Assembly: GCA_015075185.1 (NCBI GenBank)
Contig: JABTUW010000002.1
Span: forward strand, 558,001 to 622,000
Direction: 5' to 3'
Source of the DNA: Anaerolineales bacterium
Lineage (GTDB): Bacteria; Chloroflexota; Anaerolineae; 4572-78; J111
Length of the DNA: 64,000 bases
This document shows, one piece after another, positions 17,309-25,825 of this stretch. A program made the translations under genes and the position numbers. Numbering within the stretch: the first letter of the stretch is position 1; every line of letters starts with the position of its first letter. The notes beneath the pieces are model-generated. The model was not told the origin of the DNA, did no database searches, and was given only the letters and a program-made list of their open reading frames with translations.

Positions 17309-17787
17309 ATCAATATTTTTAAATCCGCCGCCACCCCCCCAGTGACTTGCGCCAACTCAGCCGGGGTAATTGAAAAAACGGCATTAGGCGTACCGGCTGC
17401 CGCCCAGATGACCTCAAACTGCCAGAAATCCTGATCAATGTAGACCGGCAAGCGAGTGGCATGGCCAAACGGCGGCACGCCGCCGATGGCAAAACCGGTC
17501 GCTGCCCGGACGATATCGGCATCGGCGCGTTTGACCTTGTTCTTGCCGACGCCGTACAGAGCGGCCAGCTTGCCTTCGTCCAGCCGGTTGGGACCGCTGA
17601 CGAGGGCCATCACCGGCTGGCCGTTGACCACAAAGAGCAGCGATTTGACGATTTGGGCGACCGTGCAACCAATCGCTTTGGCCGCATCTTCGGCAGTGCG
17701 GGTAGTTTCTTCAAATTCCTTGATGGTGATGTCCAGCCCTAATTCGCGTGCGGCATCGGCTACTTTTTGGGCGGTGGGGTGCAACAT
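17305..17787 (-). CDS. ybaK: YbaK/EbsC-family aminoacyl-tRNA deacylase
   Basis: 160 residues from the ATG at 17787, preceded by AAAGGA at 7 nt; the longer frame begins in repeat-like C-rich DNA. YbaK/ProX-type proteins hydrolyse mischarged aminoacyl-tRNA, for example Cys-tRNA(Pro). Marks are GCTVAQIVKSLLFVV, SGPNRLDEGKLAAL and the C-terminal GFAIGGVPPFGH segment. It follows cimA on the same strand and its stop overlaps the GTG of the glycosyltransferase. Which mischarged tRNA it edits is not evident. Confidence 0.9.
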   Translation of the reverse strand: MLHPTAQKVADAARELGLDITIKEFEETTRTAEDAAKAIGCTVAQIVKSLLFVVNGQPVMALVSGPNRLDEGKLAALYGVGKNKVKRADADIVRAATGFAIGGVPPFGHATRLPVYIDQDFWQFEVIWAAAGTPNAVFSITPAELAQVTGGVAADLKILM

Positions 17788-17889
17788 TTGGAGTCCTTTG
17801 AAATAATCCAGATTCAGGCTGGGGTGCGGGGGCGCGGGAGGGCAGAGGAGAAAGAATAATCTCCCCCCGCTCCTCTGCCCCCTTGCCAC

Positions 17890-19461
17890 TTACCGGCGAT
17901 TGCCGTTCAACAAGGCATACTCCATACTATCAATCAAGGCCCGCCAACTGGCTTCGATGATGTTGGCATGCGCGCCGACGGTGGTCCAAAAATGGGTCGT
18001 ACCTTCCTCTTGAAAGTCAATCATGACCCGTGTTGTCGCAGCCGTGCCGGCGTCGCTGTCCAAGATGCGAACTTTATAATCGGTCAGGTGGACTTTCCGT
18101 AACTGCGGAAAATCCTGATAGAGCGCCCGCCGGAGCGCCCCGTTGAGCGCGTTGACCGGTCCATTGCCCTCGGCCACGGTATGGCGAATCTCATCGCCCA
18201 CTTTGACCTTCACCGTAGCTTCGGTAAAAAGGCCGCGCCCCTGCCGGCTTTCGGTGATAACCATGAAGTCAACAATTTCAAAGGGCGGCTTGTAGCCATT
18301 CGTGGCCCGGCGCAGCATCATATCCACCGAAGCTTCGGCCCCTTCAAAAGTATAGCCCTGATTTTCCAGCTCCTTGATCTGTTCCAACACCAGCTTGGCC
18401 TCAGCCCGGCTGGTATCCAAACCGAATTCCGAGGCTTTATAAAGGATGTTCCCTCGTCCGGACAGCTCCGAAACGACGGCGCGTTTCTGATTGCCGATCA
18501 GAGTGGGGTCCATGTGCTGGTAACTCTCCTCCACCTTGAGGATGGCGGCGACGTGAATGCCGCCTTTGTGGGCAAAGGCGCTGTAGCCGACAAAGGGCTG
18601 GTGGGGGTTGGGGGTCATATTGGCCAGTTCGTCCACATAGCGGGAAAGGGCAGTCAAACTGGCTAACTGCCGCTCATTGACACACTCATAGCCCATCTTT
18701 AGCTGTAAATCGGGGATGATGCTCATTAGGTTGGCGTTGCCAACCCGTTCACCGTAGCCATTCACCGTGCCCTGGACATGCCTGGCCCCGCCCCGTACCC
18801 CGGCCAGGGCGTTAGCGACGCCCAGTTCACAATCATTGTGCGGGTGAATCCCGATTTGCTGGCCCTCAAAGCGAGCAGCGACCCGCTTGGTGATTTCCTC
18901 CACTTCCCACGGAGTTGAGCCGCCGTTGGTGTCGCACAGGACAATGCAGTCGGCCTCACTCTTGACTGCCGCTTGCAGCGTTAACAGGGCATATTCGGGA
19001 TTGGCCTTGTAGCCATCAAAAAAATGCTCGGCATCGTAAATGACTTCTTTGCCGCGCTCCTTAAAAAAGGCCACGCTCTCGGAAATCATCTCCAGGTTTT
19101 CTTCCGGGTCCGTTTCCAGAATAAGATGGACATGCAAGTCCCAACTTTTTCCTACCAGGGTCACAACGGGGGTGTTCGCTTCTACCAGGGCCTGGATGTT
19201 GGCATCCTGCTCACAGGTAGTATTTTTATAGCGGGTGCTGCCAAACGCCGCAATCTTGGCGTGCTTGAGGTTTAGCTCCTGCTGCCGGGCAAAAAATTCC
19301 GCGTCCTTGGGGTTGGAACCAGGCCAGCCGCCTTCAATGTAATGCGCCCCAAATTCATCGAGTTTCTGAGCAATTTTCAGTTTGTCGTTGCAAGATAGCG
19401 AGATGCCTTCGCCCTGCGTGCCGTCGCGCAAGGTAGTATCGTAGATAAATATCTGTGTCAT
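17890..19461 (-). CDS. cimA: (R)-citramalate synthase
   Basis: 523 residues. GGAGG lies 5 nt before the ATG at 19461, so the TTG four codons upstream is rejected. The enzyme joins pyruvate and acetyl-CoA to citramalate, the first step of the pyruvate route to 2-oxobutyrate and isoleucine. It is a DRE-TIM metallolyase: DTTLRDGTQGEGIS at the start, HPHNDCELGVANALAG with metal-binding histidines, GYGERVGNAN, and a LeuA-type C-terminal regulatory domain from about 390. The long CimA form (over 500 residues) and the nearby leuCD support this over isopropylmalate synthase. Confidence 0.93.
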   Translation of the reverse strand: MTQIFIYDTTLRDGTQGEGISLSCNDKLKIAQKLDEFGAHYIEGGWPGSNPKDAEFFARQQELNLKHAKIAAFGSTRYKNTTCEQDANIQALVEANTPVVTLVGKSWDLHVHLILETDPEENLEMISESVAFFKERGKEVIYDAEHFFDGYKANPEYALLTLQAAVKSEADCIVLCDTNGGSTPWEVEEITKRVAARFEGQQIGIHPHNDCELGVANALAGVRGGARHVQGTVNGYGERVGNANLMSIIPDLQLKMGYECVNERQLASLTALSRYVDELANMTPNPHQPFVGYSAFAHKGGIHVAAILKVEESYQHMDPTLIGNQKRAVVSELSGRGNILYKASEFGLDTSRAEAKLVLEQIKELENQGYTFEGAEASVDMMLRRATNGYKPPFEIVDFMVITESRQGRGLFTEATVKVKVGDEIRHTVAEGNGPVNALNGALRRALYQDFPQLRKVHLTDYKVRILDSDAGTAATTRVMIDFQEEGTTHFWTTVGAHANIIEASWRALIDSMEYALLNGNRR

Positions 19462-19484
19462 TGGAACCTCCAAAGTATCCGTTG

Positions 19485-19513
19485 ATTATAAGGTTTTCGA
19501 AAAGGGAGAGCAA
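19485..19513 (-). promoter_or_regulatory. Possible promoter of cimA
   Basis: On the minus strand, TATAAT (19485-19490) with a 17-bp spacer and a weak -35 TTGCTC (19508-19513). It lies 24 nt before the cimA start. The -10 is perfect and the -35 poor. Confidence 0.45.
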
Positions 19514-19525
19514 AAGGGGCGAGCA

Positions 19526-19596
19526 GAAGATAGTAGATGGAGGATGGTAGATAATGAAAACTGTCCTCTATCCTCTACCCTCTATTTTCTATCTTC
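19526..19596. repeat. TATCTTC/GAAGATA inverted word repeat
   Basis: GAAGATAGTAGATGGAGGAT on the left and degenerate complements (CCTCTATCCTCTACC, TCTATTTTCTATCTTC) on the right form an imperfect palindrome. The same words recur at 63.35 kb and inside a glycosyltransferase gene at 48.1 kb. Confidence 0.65.
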
Positions 19597-19789
19597 AACA
19601 GAGAGGATTCCAATGCCACGGGCGACGGCCACAAATTCGGCTGTCGCCCGGTTGACACCTTGTTTAACGATACTGTTTTTTGGTTGATAAGGCATTTAGA
19701 GTAAACCTTGCCCAGTTTTGACCGCCGACCGCAGACGGCAGACCACCAGAATTTTCGGCAGTCATCGGTCCGCGGTCGGCGGTCATCTA
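19597..19789. other. Non-coding remainder of the fbaB-cimA gap
   Basis: The 328-nt gap between fbaB and cimA holds the cimA promoter, the TATCTTC palindrome and a second palindrome at 19720-19784. Apart from these I see no gene and no T-tract terminator; a short stretch around 19610-19690 is unremarkable. Confidence 0.5.
19720..19784. repeat. GACCGCCGACCGC palindromic repeat
   Basis: GACCGCCGACCGCAGAC on the left and GTCCGCGGTCGGCGGTC on the right are near-perfect complements (16 of 17). Related words occur at 26.59, 26.65 and 33.18 kb, always in gaps. Confidence 0.65.
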
Positions 19790-20842
19790 TCAGGCGACGG
19801 TGATACTACTGTCCAGATAAACGTCCTGGATGTGATTGAGCAGCTTGACGCCTTCGGCCATGGGGCGCTGGAAGGCTTTGCGCCCGGAGATCAGGCCCAT
19901 GCCGCCGCCCCGCTTGTTGACCACTGCGGTAAAGACAGCCTCGGCAAAGTCATTCTTGCCGGAAGCGCCGCCGGAGTTGATCAGCCCGGCCCGGCCCATA
20001 TAGTTGTTGGCTACCTGCCAGCGGACCAGGTCAATGGGATGGTCGGTGCAGAGTTCGCCATACATTTTGGAGCTAGATTTGCCAAAGCCAATGGCTTTGA
20101 AGCCGCCGTTATTTTCGGGCAGCTTTTGCTTGATAATATCGGCTTCGATAGTCACACCCAGATGGTTGGCCTGGGCGGTCGTATCGGCGCCAACGTGATA
20201 ATCCACCCCATCTTTCTTGAAGGCGGAGTTGCGCAGGTAGCACCACAGCACCGTGGCCAGCCCTAATTCGTGAGCATAAGCAAAGGCTTCGCTGACTTCG
20301 ACGATCTGGCGGTTCGACTCGGCCGAGCCGAAGTAGATAGTCGCTCCGACGGCAGTGCAGCCCATATCCCAGGCTTGCTTGATCCCGCCAAACATGACCT
20401 GGTCATACTTTTCGGGATAGGTCAACAGCTCGTTGTGATTGATTTTCATAATAAAGGGAATCTTATGGGCATATTTGCGGGCAACTGAACCCAAAACCCC
20501 CATGGTTGAGGCTACGGCGTTGCAACCACCTTCCATCGCCAACTTGACGATATTTTCCGGGTCAAAATAGGCCGGATTGGGCGCAAAGGAAGCCCCAGCG
20601 GTATGCTCGATGCCCTGGTCAACCGGCAAAATGGAGAGATAGCCGGTACCGGCCAGGCGGCCGTGATCATACATGCTCTGTAGGCTGCGCAGCACTTGCG
20701 GATTGCGGTCCGAGGGCTGCCAGATGCGGTCCACAAAATCAGGGCCGGGCAGGTGCAGCGACTCTTTTGGAATACCTTTACAAACAAAACTTAACAGATC
20801 ATCTGCTTTTTCGCCAAGCAGGTCAATTATTTGGTTTGACAT
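19790..20842 (-). CDS. fbaB: Class I fructose-bisphosphate aldolase (FbaB/DhnA type)
   Basis: 350 residues from the ATG at 20842, 7 nt after AGGA; the ATG at 20848 is too close to it. The family is the archaeal/FbaB-type class I aldolase, which cleaves fructose 1,6-bisphosphate through a Schiff-base lysine. Visible marks are [15 protein letters not shown] near residue 70, [19 protein letters not shown], and the phosphate-binding INSGGASG near 290. It lies on the same strand between leuD and cimA, an unusual place for a glycolytic enzyme. Confidence 0.92.
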   Translation of the reverse strand: MSNQIIDLLGEKADDLLSFVCKGIPKESLHLPGPDFVDRIWQPSDRNPQVLRSLQSMYDHGRLAGTGYLSILPVDQGIEHTAGASFAPNPAYFDPENIVKLAMEGGCNAVASTMGVLGSVARKYAHKIPFIMKINHNELLTYPEKYDQVMFGGIKQAWDMGCTAVGATIYFGSAESNRQIVEVSEAFAYAHELGLATVLWCYLRNSAFKKDGVDYHVGADTTAQANHLGVTIEADIIKQKLPENNGGFKAIGFGKSSSKMYGELCTDHPIDLVRWQVANNYMGRAGLINSGGASGKNDFAEAVFTAVVNKRGGGMGLISGRKAFQRPMAEGVKLLNHIQDVYLDSSITVA

Positions 20843-20912
20843 TATCATATCCTTTCAAAAATAGAGGAACTAAAAATCCTCACCTATCCTAAAACTTTTA
20901 AGTAAGCTTGAG

Positions 20913-20951
20913 AAGTGGCAAATATCCACTTATTGGGTGACAGATGTCACC
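20913..20951. promoter_or_regulatory. Two adjacent perfect palindromes upstream of fbaB
   Basis: AAGTGG-7 nt-CCACTT at 20913-20931 and GGTGACA-GA-TGTCACC at 20936-20951 lie between leuD and fbaB. The second looks like a dimeric regulator site. Neither has a T-tract, so operators are likelier than terminators. Regulator unknown. Confidence 0.45.
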
Positions 20952-20962
20952 TATAATCCGGC

Positions 20963-21577
20963 TTAAACTGCCGCCAGCGTGTTGACCCGGTCGGGATGAG
21001 CCAACTCATAGACTTCTACGGCGCTGGCGTGGCGTTGCAGATAACCAAGCTGGTCAATGCCGTTGAGAATGCAGGTCTTGCTGAAGGCGTCAATGGGGAA
21101 CTCAACTCGACGGCCATCCGGCAGTTGCACGGTCTGGCTGGCCAGGTCAATGGTGATCTGAGTATCCGGCTCCTCTTCGATGAGGCTCATCAATTGCAGG
21201 TGAGTCTCTTTATCCACCACAACCGGCAGCAAACCCAGCTTGAGCGAGTTATTGCGGAAAATATCGGCAAAGCTGGTCGAGATGACCGCTTGAAAACCGT
21301 AGCCCATAATAGCCCAGGGCGCGTGTTCCCGGCTGGAGCCGCAGCCAAAGTTGTCGCCGGCGACCAGGATTTTGGCTTTTTGGCCCTGTTCGGTGTTCAA
21401 AATAAAGTCCGGCCTGGGGCTGCCGTCGGCGTTGTAACGCCAATCGCAAAACAAATTATCGCCCAGCCCTTTTTTATCGGTCACTTTCAAAAAGCGAGCC
21501 GGGATAATCTGGTCGGTATCAATATTTTCGGTCGGAATAGCAACCATGGTGGCGGTGAGAGCGGTAAATTTTTCCAT
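20963..21577 (-). CDS. leuD: 3-isopropylmalate/citramalate dehydratase small subunit
   Basis: 204 residues, the full LeuD length. It pairs with LeuC to isomerise isopropylmalate, and citramalate when CimA is present. Marks are NIDTDQIIPARFLK and GCGSSREHAPWAI near residue 78, the substrate-recognition loop. It starts 48 nt after leuC on the same strand. With cimA nearby the pair probably serves both leucine and isoleucine synthesis. Confidence 0.95.
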   Translation of the reverse strand: MEKFTALTATMVAIPTENIDTDQIIPARFLKVTDKKGLGDNLFCDWRYNADGSPRPDFILNTEQGQKAKILVAGDNFGCGSSREHAPWAIMGYGFQAVISTSFADIFRNNSLKLGLLPVVVDKETHLQLMSLIEEEPDTQITIDLASQTVQLPDGRRVEFPIDAFSKTCILNGIDQLGYLQRHASAVEVYELAHPDRVNTLAAV

Positions 21578-21625
21578 AGATTCCTCGAAAATGTGTTGCG
21601 TATCTTAACGGAAGATGCAACACGG

Positions 21626-23047
21626 TCAGTTTAATATCGTCCTCACATCGGTGATAACGCCGGTGATGGCTGTCGCCGCTGCGGTTAATGGGCTGGCCAG
21701 GAAAGTGCGCCCGCCTTTGCCCTGGCGGCCTTCAAAGTTGCGATTGCTGGTGCTGACGGCGTACTGGCCCGGCTCCAACTGGTCACCGTTCATGGCAATG
21801 CACATGGAGCAGCCGGCCTCGCGCCAGTCGGCTCCGGCCTCTTTGAAGATTTGGTCCAGCCCTTCGGCCTCGGCCTGCTTTTTGACCTGCTGGCTGCCCG
21901 GCACGACCATCATGTACACGCCATCGGCGACTTTGCGGCCTTTGATCAGGCTGGCCGCCAGCCGCAGGTCGCTCAGGCGGGAGTTGGTGCAACTACCCAG
22001 GAAGACCACGTCTACTTTTTGGCCCAGGAGCGACTGGCCGGGCCGCAAATCCATGTAGGTCAGGGCTTTCTCCAGCGTTTGCCGCTCGCTGATGTCTTTG
22101 ATCGCCGCCGGGTCGGGCACAGGCTGGGTGATTCTCATGCCCATGCCGGGATTGGTCCCGTAGGTAATCATCGGCTCCAGGGCATTGGCGTCAATGACGA
22201 TTTCCTTGTCAAAGGCCGCGCCTTCGTCGGTGGGCAGGGTGCGCCAGTGAGCGACGGCGGCATCCCAGGCTGCGCCTTTGGGCATGTATGGCCGCCCGGC
22301 AATGTACTCAAAGGTCGTATCGTCAGGAGTCACCAGGCCGGCCCTGGCCCCGCCCTCGATGGACATATTACAGATGGTCATGCGTTCTTCCATACTCAAG
22401 CCGCGAATGGCGCTGCCCATATATTCGAAGACATGGCCGGTGCCGCCGCCAATACCGATGCGGGAAATCAGGTTGAGGATAATGTCTTTGGCCGACACGC
22501 CCGGCGCCAGTGTCCCTTCGACTCGCACGGCGCAGGTTTTTGGCCTGTTTTGCAGCAGGCATTGGGTCGCCAGCACATGCTCGATTTCGCTGGTGCCGAT
22601 GCCAAAGGCCAGCGCCCCAAAAGCACCATGGGTGCTGGTGTGACTGTCGCCGCAGACAATGGTCATACCAGGCTGGGTCAACCCCAGCTCCGGCCCGATG
22701 ACGTGAACAATGCCCCGATTGGGGCTATGTAATCCGTGTAGAGGAATGCCAAACTCGGCACAGTTCTTCTCAAGCTGGCTAATTTGGTTGATGACCATGA
22801 CATCGCTGATGGGAATGTGGGGCGGAGTAGTGGGAATGCCGTGGTCCATGGTCGCTACCGTTTTATCAGGCCGGCGGACTTTGAGGCCCTTCTCGCGCAG
22901 CCCGGTGAAAGCCTGGGGCGAGGTGACTTCGTGGATCAGATGCAGATCAATATAAAGCACCGTCGGGTTGCCGGCTTCGGCGGCAACGACGTGGTTATCC
23001 CAGATTTTTTCAAACAAAGTTTTAGGATGATGTCCATTCGCGGGCAT
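21626..23047 (-). CDS. leuC: 3-isopropylmalate/citramalate dehydratase large subunit
   Basis: 473 residues from the ATG at 23047, 7 nt after GAGG. It is the 4Fe-4S aconitase-family subunit: [13 protein letters not shown] near 140, [12 protein letters not shown] and [13 protein letters not shown] carry the cluster cysteines, and [14 protein letters not shown] ends the domain. The length is that of bacterial LeuC. It is first in the leuC-leuD pair. The upstream gap is filled by a palindromic repeat and shows no clear promoter. Confidence 0.95.
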   Translation of the reverse strand: MPANGHHPKTLFEKIWDNHVVAAEAGNPTVLYIDLHLIHEVTSPQAFTGLREKGLKVRRPDKTVATMDHGIPTTPPHIPISDVMVINQISQLEKNCAEFGIPLHGLHSPNRGIVHVIGPELGLTQPGMTIVCGDSHTSTHGAFGALAFGIGTSEIEHVLATQCLLQNRPKTCAVRVEGTLAPGVSAKDIILNLISRIGIGGGTGHVFEYMGSAIRGLSMEERMTICNMSIEGGARAGLVTPDDTTFEYIAGRPYMPKGAAWDAAVAHWRTLPTDEGAAFDKEIVIDANALEPMITYGTNPGMGMRITQPVPDPAAIKDISERQTLEKALTYMDLRPGQSLLGQKVDVVFLGSCTNSRLSDLRLAASLIKGRKVADGVYMMVVPGSQQVKKQAEAEGLDQIFKEAGADWREAGCSMCIAMNGDQLEPGQYAVSTSNRNFEGRQGKGGRTFLASPLTAAATAITGVITDVRTILN

Positions 23048-23092
23048 AGGGGCTACCTCGATCTCAATCAAGAAATTTGACTCTCCTCAGAA

Positions 23093-23160
23093 TACATGAA
23101 ACGTGAAACGCGATACGTAAAAATTGCCATAATCTTCACGCATCACGTTTCACGTTTTAT
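23093..23160. repeat. ACGTGAAACGTGAT/ATCACGTTTCACGT palindromic repeat
   Basis: Left arm GAAACGTGAAACGCGATACG and right arm CGCATCACGTTTCACGTTTT are imperfect complements (about 20 of 24 positions) around a 20-nt centre. The same words recur at 54571-54626, where they supply the last codons of a gene. Confidence 0.7.
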
Positions 23161-23230
23161 AGTTATAGTTTAGCACAATCTATGTGATTCAGCCAAATGA
23201 TTAAGGAACGCGCCGGTTTAGAGGAAGGTT

Positions 23231-24196
23231 TTATTCAACGGGCGCACTCTGCTGGGTCAGCCGCTGCGTGCGCACCAATGAAGCGATGACGGCAATAATC
23301 AGAATGCCGGCAATTATCCCCAGCGAGACGCCGATTGGGATTTTGTAGAACTCGGCAATCACCATTTTCACGCCGACAAAAGTGAGGACAACCGACAGGC
23401 CCAGCTTCAAATAATAGAATTTATCAATGACCCCGGCCAGGACAAAGTAGAGCGCGCGCAGGCCCAAAATGGCAAAGACATTGGAGGTGTAGATGATAAA
23501 AGGATCCTCCGTAATGGCAAAAATGGCCGGAATAGAGTCGAGCGCAAAAACCAAATCGGTGCTTTCGACGATGAGCAGCACCAGAAAGAGCGGGGTCGCC
23601 ATCAACACCCCGGCCTGGCGAATAAAAAATTTTTCCCCGGCGTAGTTGCGGGCGACCGGCATGATGCGCCGGAAAAGTTTAACCAGGGGGTTCTCGTCAG
23701 GATGGATTTCTTCGTCGCGATGGAAGGCCATCTTAATCCCGGTGAAAATCAGGAAGCCGCCGAAGATGTAGATAATCCAGTGGAACTCGTGCAGCAGGGC
23801 CGCCCCAACGGCGATGAGGATGCCGCGCATCAGCAGCGCGCCGATGATGCCCCAGAAAAGGACGCGGTGCTGGTATAAGGCCGGCACGGCAAAATAGGTA
23901 AAGATGAGGACAAAGACAAAAATATTATCTACACTGAGCGATTTCTCGATCAGATAGCCGGTGAAAAAGGCCAGGGCCGCTTCGCTGTTGGAGTACTCGC
24001 TCGCCGGGGAGATAACATCCCAAAAGAAGTAAAGTCCCACATTGAAAGCCAGGGACAAAGCTATCCAGACAACACTCCAGATTGTGGCTTCTTTCACCGA
24101 AACCGCATGGGCGTGGCGGTGAAAGACTCCCAGGTCCAGGGCCAGCAGCGCCAGCACAAACAGGTTGAAGCCGACCCAAAGCCAAATTGTGTCCAT
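23231..24196 (-). CDS. TerC-family membrane protein, probable Mn exporter
   Basis: 321 residues from MDTIWLW; the longer frame would run back through the riboswitch. TerC proteins have seven to nine membrane helices. Conserved acidic motifs are LLALDLGVFHRH near residue 17, the SVDNIFVFVLIF helix and VESTDLVFALDSIPAIFAIT. Some TerC proteins (MeeF/MeeY in Bacillus) export manganese. The gene sits directly under a manganese-sensing yybP-ykoY riboswitch, which makes Mn export the best guess over tellurite resistance. The Shine-Dalgarno GGAGGG is 11 nt before this ATG; an ATG nine nt upstream is closer to it. Confidence 0.92.
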   Translation of the reverse strand: MDTIWLWVGFNLFVLALLALDLGVFHRHAHAVSVKEATIWSVVWIALSLAFNVGLYFFWDVISPASEYSNSEAALAFFTGYLIEKSLSVDNIFVFVLIFTYFAVPALYQHRVLFWGIIGALLMRGILIAVGAALLHEFHWIIYIFGGFLIFTGIKMAFHRDEEIHPDENPLVKLFRRIMPVARNYAGEKFFIRQAGVLMATPLFLVLLIVESTDLVFALDSIPAIFAITEDPFIIYTSNVFAILGLRALYFVLAGVIDKFYYLKLGLSVVLTFVGVKMVIAEFYKIPIGVSLGIIAGILIIAVIASLVRTQRLTQQSAPVE

Positions 24197-24237
24197 AATT
24201 AACATACCCTCCGTGTTTTGAATTTGGCCGTAGGGAT

Positions 24238-24280
24238 AAAAAAGCGAGACCCCACGGCAATATTGTCGTGGTAGTCTCGC
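24238..24280 (-). terminator. Riboswitch expression-platform terminator
   Basis: On the minus strand GCGAGACTACCACG and CGTGGGGTCTCGC form a long stem with a loop of about 9 nt, followed by TTTTTT (24243-24238). The 5' side includes the 3' strand of riboswitch helix P1, so the two structures exclude each other. Confidence 0.85.
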
Positions 24281-24375
24281 CAGTAGTGTTGTCGCACTTA
24301 CGGCCAGCCGAGAGTTTTTGCTCTGTATTGACGACTGGCCGGCCCACAAAAATGGGTGGCTACTCCCTAACCATG
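24267..24375 (-). promoter_or_regulatory. yybP-ykoY manganese riboswitch
   Basis: The leader of the terC gene has the conserved yybP-ykoY core: GGGAGTAGC (24367-24359), then AGTCGTCAAT, a long helix with GGCCGGCC, and GACAACACTAC before GGCGAGAC. P1 can form between CATGGT (24375-24370) and ACCACG (24272-24267) with one mismatch. The known class senses Mn2+. The P1 3' strand is shared with the terminator stem, so ligand binding should favour read-through. Confidence 0.88.
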
Positions 24376-24384
24376 TGACACAAT

Positions 24385-24413
24385 ACTATAGCATTGAGTG
24401 AAAACCCTGTCAA
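24385..24413 (-). promoter_or_regulatory. Sigma-70-type promoter of the riboswitch-terC unit
   Basis: TTGACA (24413-24408), a 17-bp spacer and TATAGT (24390-24385) on the minus strand. The expected start is about 3-5 nt before the riboswitch P1. Confidence 0.82.
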
Positions 24414-24422
24414 GAAGTTTTA

Positions 24423-25466
24423 TCACTTTGCTTTTTTCCGCAATCGTGCTGCCGCTTCGGCCAGGCGATTGACATCGGGCTTGCGTTTGCTGCCGGAGCG
24501 CTCAGAGGGAGGGGAGTCAGCCGGCCGTTTGGCGCCATCGGGCATCGTGGCTCCTGAGAGAGTCAGGGCGGTATCGAGTTGGGCTTCGCTGATTGTGGCC
24601 TCACGCAGATTGGCTTCGCTTAAATCGGCCCCGCTCAGATTGGCTTCGCTGAGATCAGCTCCGCTCAAATTGGCCCCACTCAAGTTGGTTCGGCTTAAAT
24701 CGTTGCCGACTAATTGAGTCTTCTGCAAATTAGCGCCGCTTAAATTAGCTCCCTGAAGAGTCGTCTTATGCAAGTCAACTCCCTGCAAATTGACCTCAGT
24801 CAAGATTGCTTCATTCAAGTGAGCAGCCCATAGGAATGTCTTGCTCAGGTCGGTTTTGCTCAGATCAGCCTGAGGCAAGTTCGCTTCCCGTAAATTGGTT
24901 GCATTTAAATTGGCCCCGCTCAACTTGGCTTTAGTCAAATCGGCTTTGTTCAAATTGGCTTCCTGCAACTGGGCTTGAGCTAATTCAGTCCCAACCAAGC
25001 GGGCATCACGCAGATTGGCCCGGCGCAAATTGGCCTGGCTCAAGTTAGCCTGGCTCAAGTCGCTGCTTTGCAGATTAGTTTCGGTCAAGGTAGCCCCTTC
25101 AAGCTGGGCCGCCCGCAGGTTTGCCTGACGCAGGCAGGCATGGCCCAGGTTGGCCTGGTTCAAGTTAGCCGTCTCCATCCGGTCGCCGGTTAAATCAGCT
25201 CCGCTGAGATTGGCCTCCGTTAGAATGGCCCCGTGGAGTCTGGCTCCCATCAATTTGCTCTGGCTTAGATTGGCCCCGGCCAAGTTGGTGCGAAGCAAAT
25301 TGGCTTTGGTCAGGTTCGCTCCGGCCAGGTTCGCCCCGCGTAAATTAGCCCCGCGCAAATCTACACGCTGTAAGTCGGCGGTGCGCAGGTCGGCCTGGCT
25401 GAGATCGGGTATCTTACCTTCATGGCGAGCTGATTTGATCAGTTTGATAGCTTCTTCACGTTGCAT
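24423..25466 (-). CDS. Pentapeptide-repeat protein
   Basis: 347 residues from the ATG at 25466 (GAGGA 5 nt before). About 280 residues, roughly 20-310, are tandem A-(D/N)-L-x-x pentapeptides, which fold as a right-handed four-sided beta helix. An N-terminal amphipathic helix (REEAIKLIKSARHEGK) caps it; the tail is lysine/arginine-rich. Some such proteins mimic DNA and protect gyrase, but most have no known role. The very regular repeat makes the DNA look repetitive as well. The terC promoter lies just past its stop; acylphosphatase is upstream on the same strand. Confidence 0.93.
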   Translation of the reverse strand: MQREEAIKLIKSARHEGKIPDLSQADLRTADLQRVDLRGANLRGANLAGANLTKANLLRTNLAGANLSQSKLMGARLHGAILTEANLSGADLTGDRMETANLNQANLGHACLRQANLRAAQLEGATLTETNLQSSDLSQANLSQANLRRANLRDARLVGTELAQAQLQEANLNKADLTKAKLSGANLNATNLREANLPQADLSKTDLSKTFLWAAHLNEAILTEVNLQGVDLHKTTLQGANLSGANLQKTQLVGNDLSRTNLSGANLSGADLSEANLSGADLSEANLREATISEAQLDTALTLSGATMPDGAKRPADSPPSERSGSKRKPDVNRLAEAAARLRKKAK

Positions 25467-25500
25467 AGTGTCCTCAGAGCTATTGATAGAGTTTTTGCAC

Positions 25501-25533
25501 AGACCTGCCAGGTCTTGAAGACCTGGCAGGTCT
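25501..25533. repeat. Perfect 15-bp palindrome AGACCTGCCAGGTCT
   Basis: AGACCTGCCAGGTCT (25501-25515), TGA, then the exact complement (25519-25533). No T-tract follows on the minus strand, which carries both flanking genes, so a REP-like element is favoured over a terminator. Confidence 0.75.
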
Positions 25534-25539
25534 AAAAAA

Positions 25540-25809
25540 TCAGCGCACGATAAAGTCCGTCCCGTGCTCGCTGGGTTCATCATAGCGAAAGAGGATGCTC
25601 TTGAGCTGGGCGCTTTGTGGTCCTTCCTGGCACCAGGCCAGCATCTTTTCCACGCTTTCGTCATCGCCCTGAGCATCTATTTCAATCCGGCCATCCGAGA
25701 GATTCCGAACAAAGCCGGCCAAACCAAGCTTTTGGGCTTCCTGTTGAGTGTGATAGCGAAAGTTTGCACCTTGCAGTTTGCCCTCGATTAAAATACGAAC
25801 CCGCTTCAT
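25540..25809 (-). CDS. acyP: Acylphosphatase
   Basis: 89 residues, the usual length. The enzyme hydrolyses acyl phosphates such as 1,3-bisphosphoglycerate. The catalytic arginine is in GKLQGANFRYHT (Arg18; the common form is GxVQGVGFR) and the catalytic asparagine in GFVRNLSDGRIE (Asn36). It is a small cytosolic alpha/beta protein. It lies between the pentapeptide gene and prepilin peptidase, and no functional link is evident. Confidence 0.95.
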   Translation of the reverse strand: MKRVRILIEGKLQGANFRYHTQQEAQKLGLAGFVRNLSDGRIEIDAQGDDESVEKMLAWCQEGPQSAQLKSILFRYDEPSEHGTDFIVR

Positions 25810-25825
25810 CTCCCGTCAGCTCCTT

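Noticed and set aside
21851..22732. Open frame of 293 codons opposite leuC
   Set aside because: Antisense to an unmistakable LeuC; no recognisable motif and no ribosome site.
24423..25466. Qnr-like quinolone resistance
   Set aside because: Pentapeptide repeats alone do not show gyrase protection; the length and lysine-rich tail do not match Qnr.
25501..25533. Rho-independent terminator
   Set aside because: The hairpin is strong, but the T-tract is on the wrong side for the minus-strand genes, and the element resembles dispersed palindromes.
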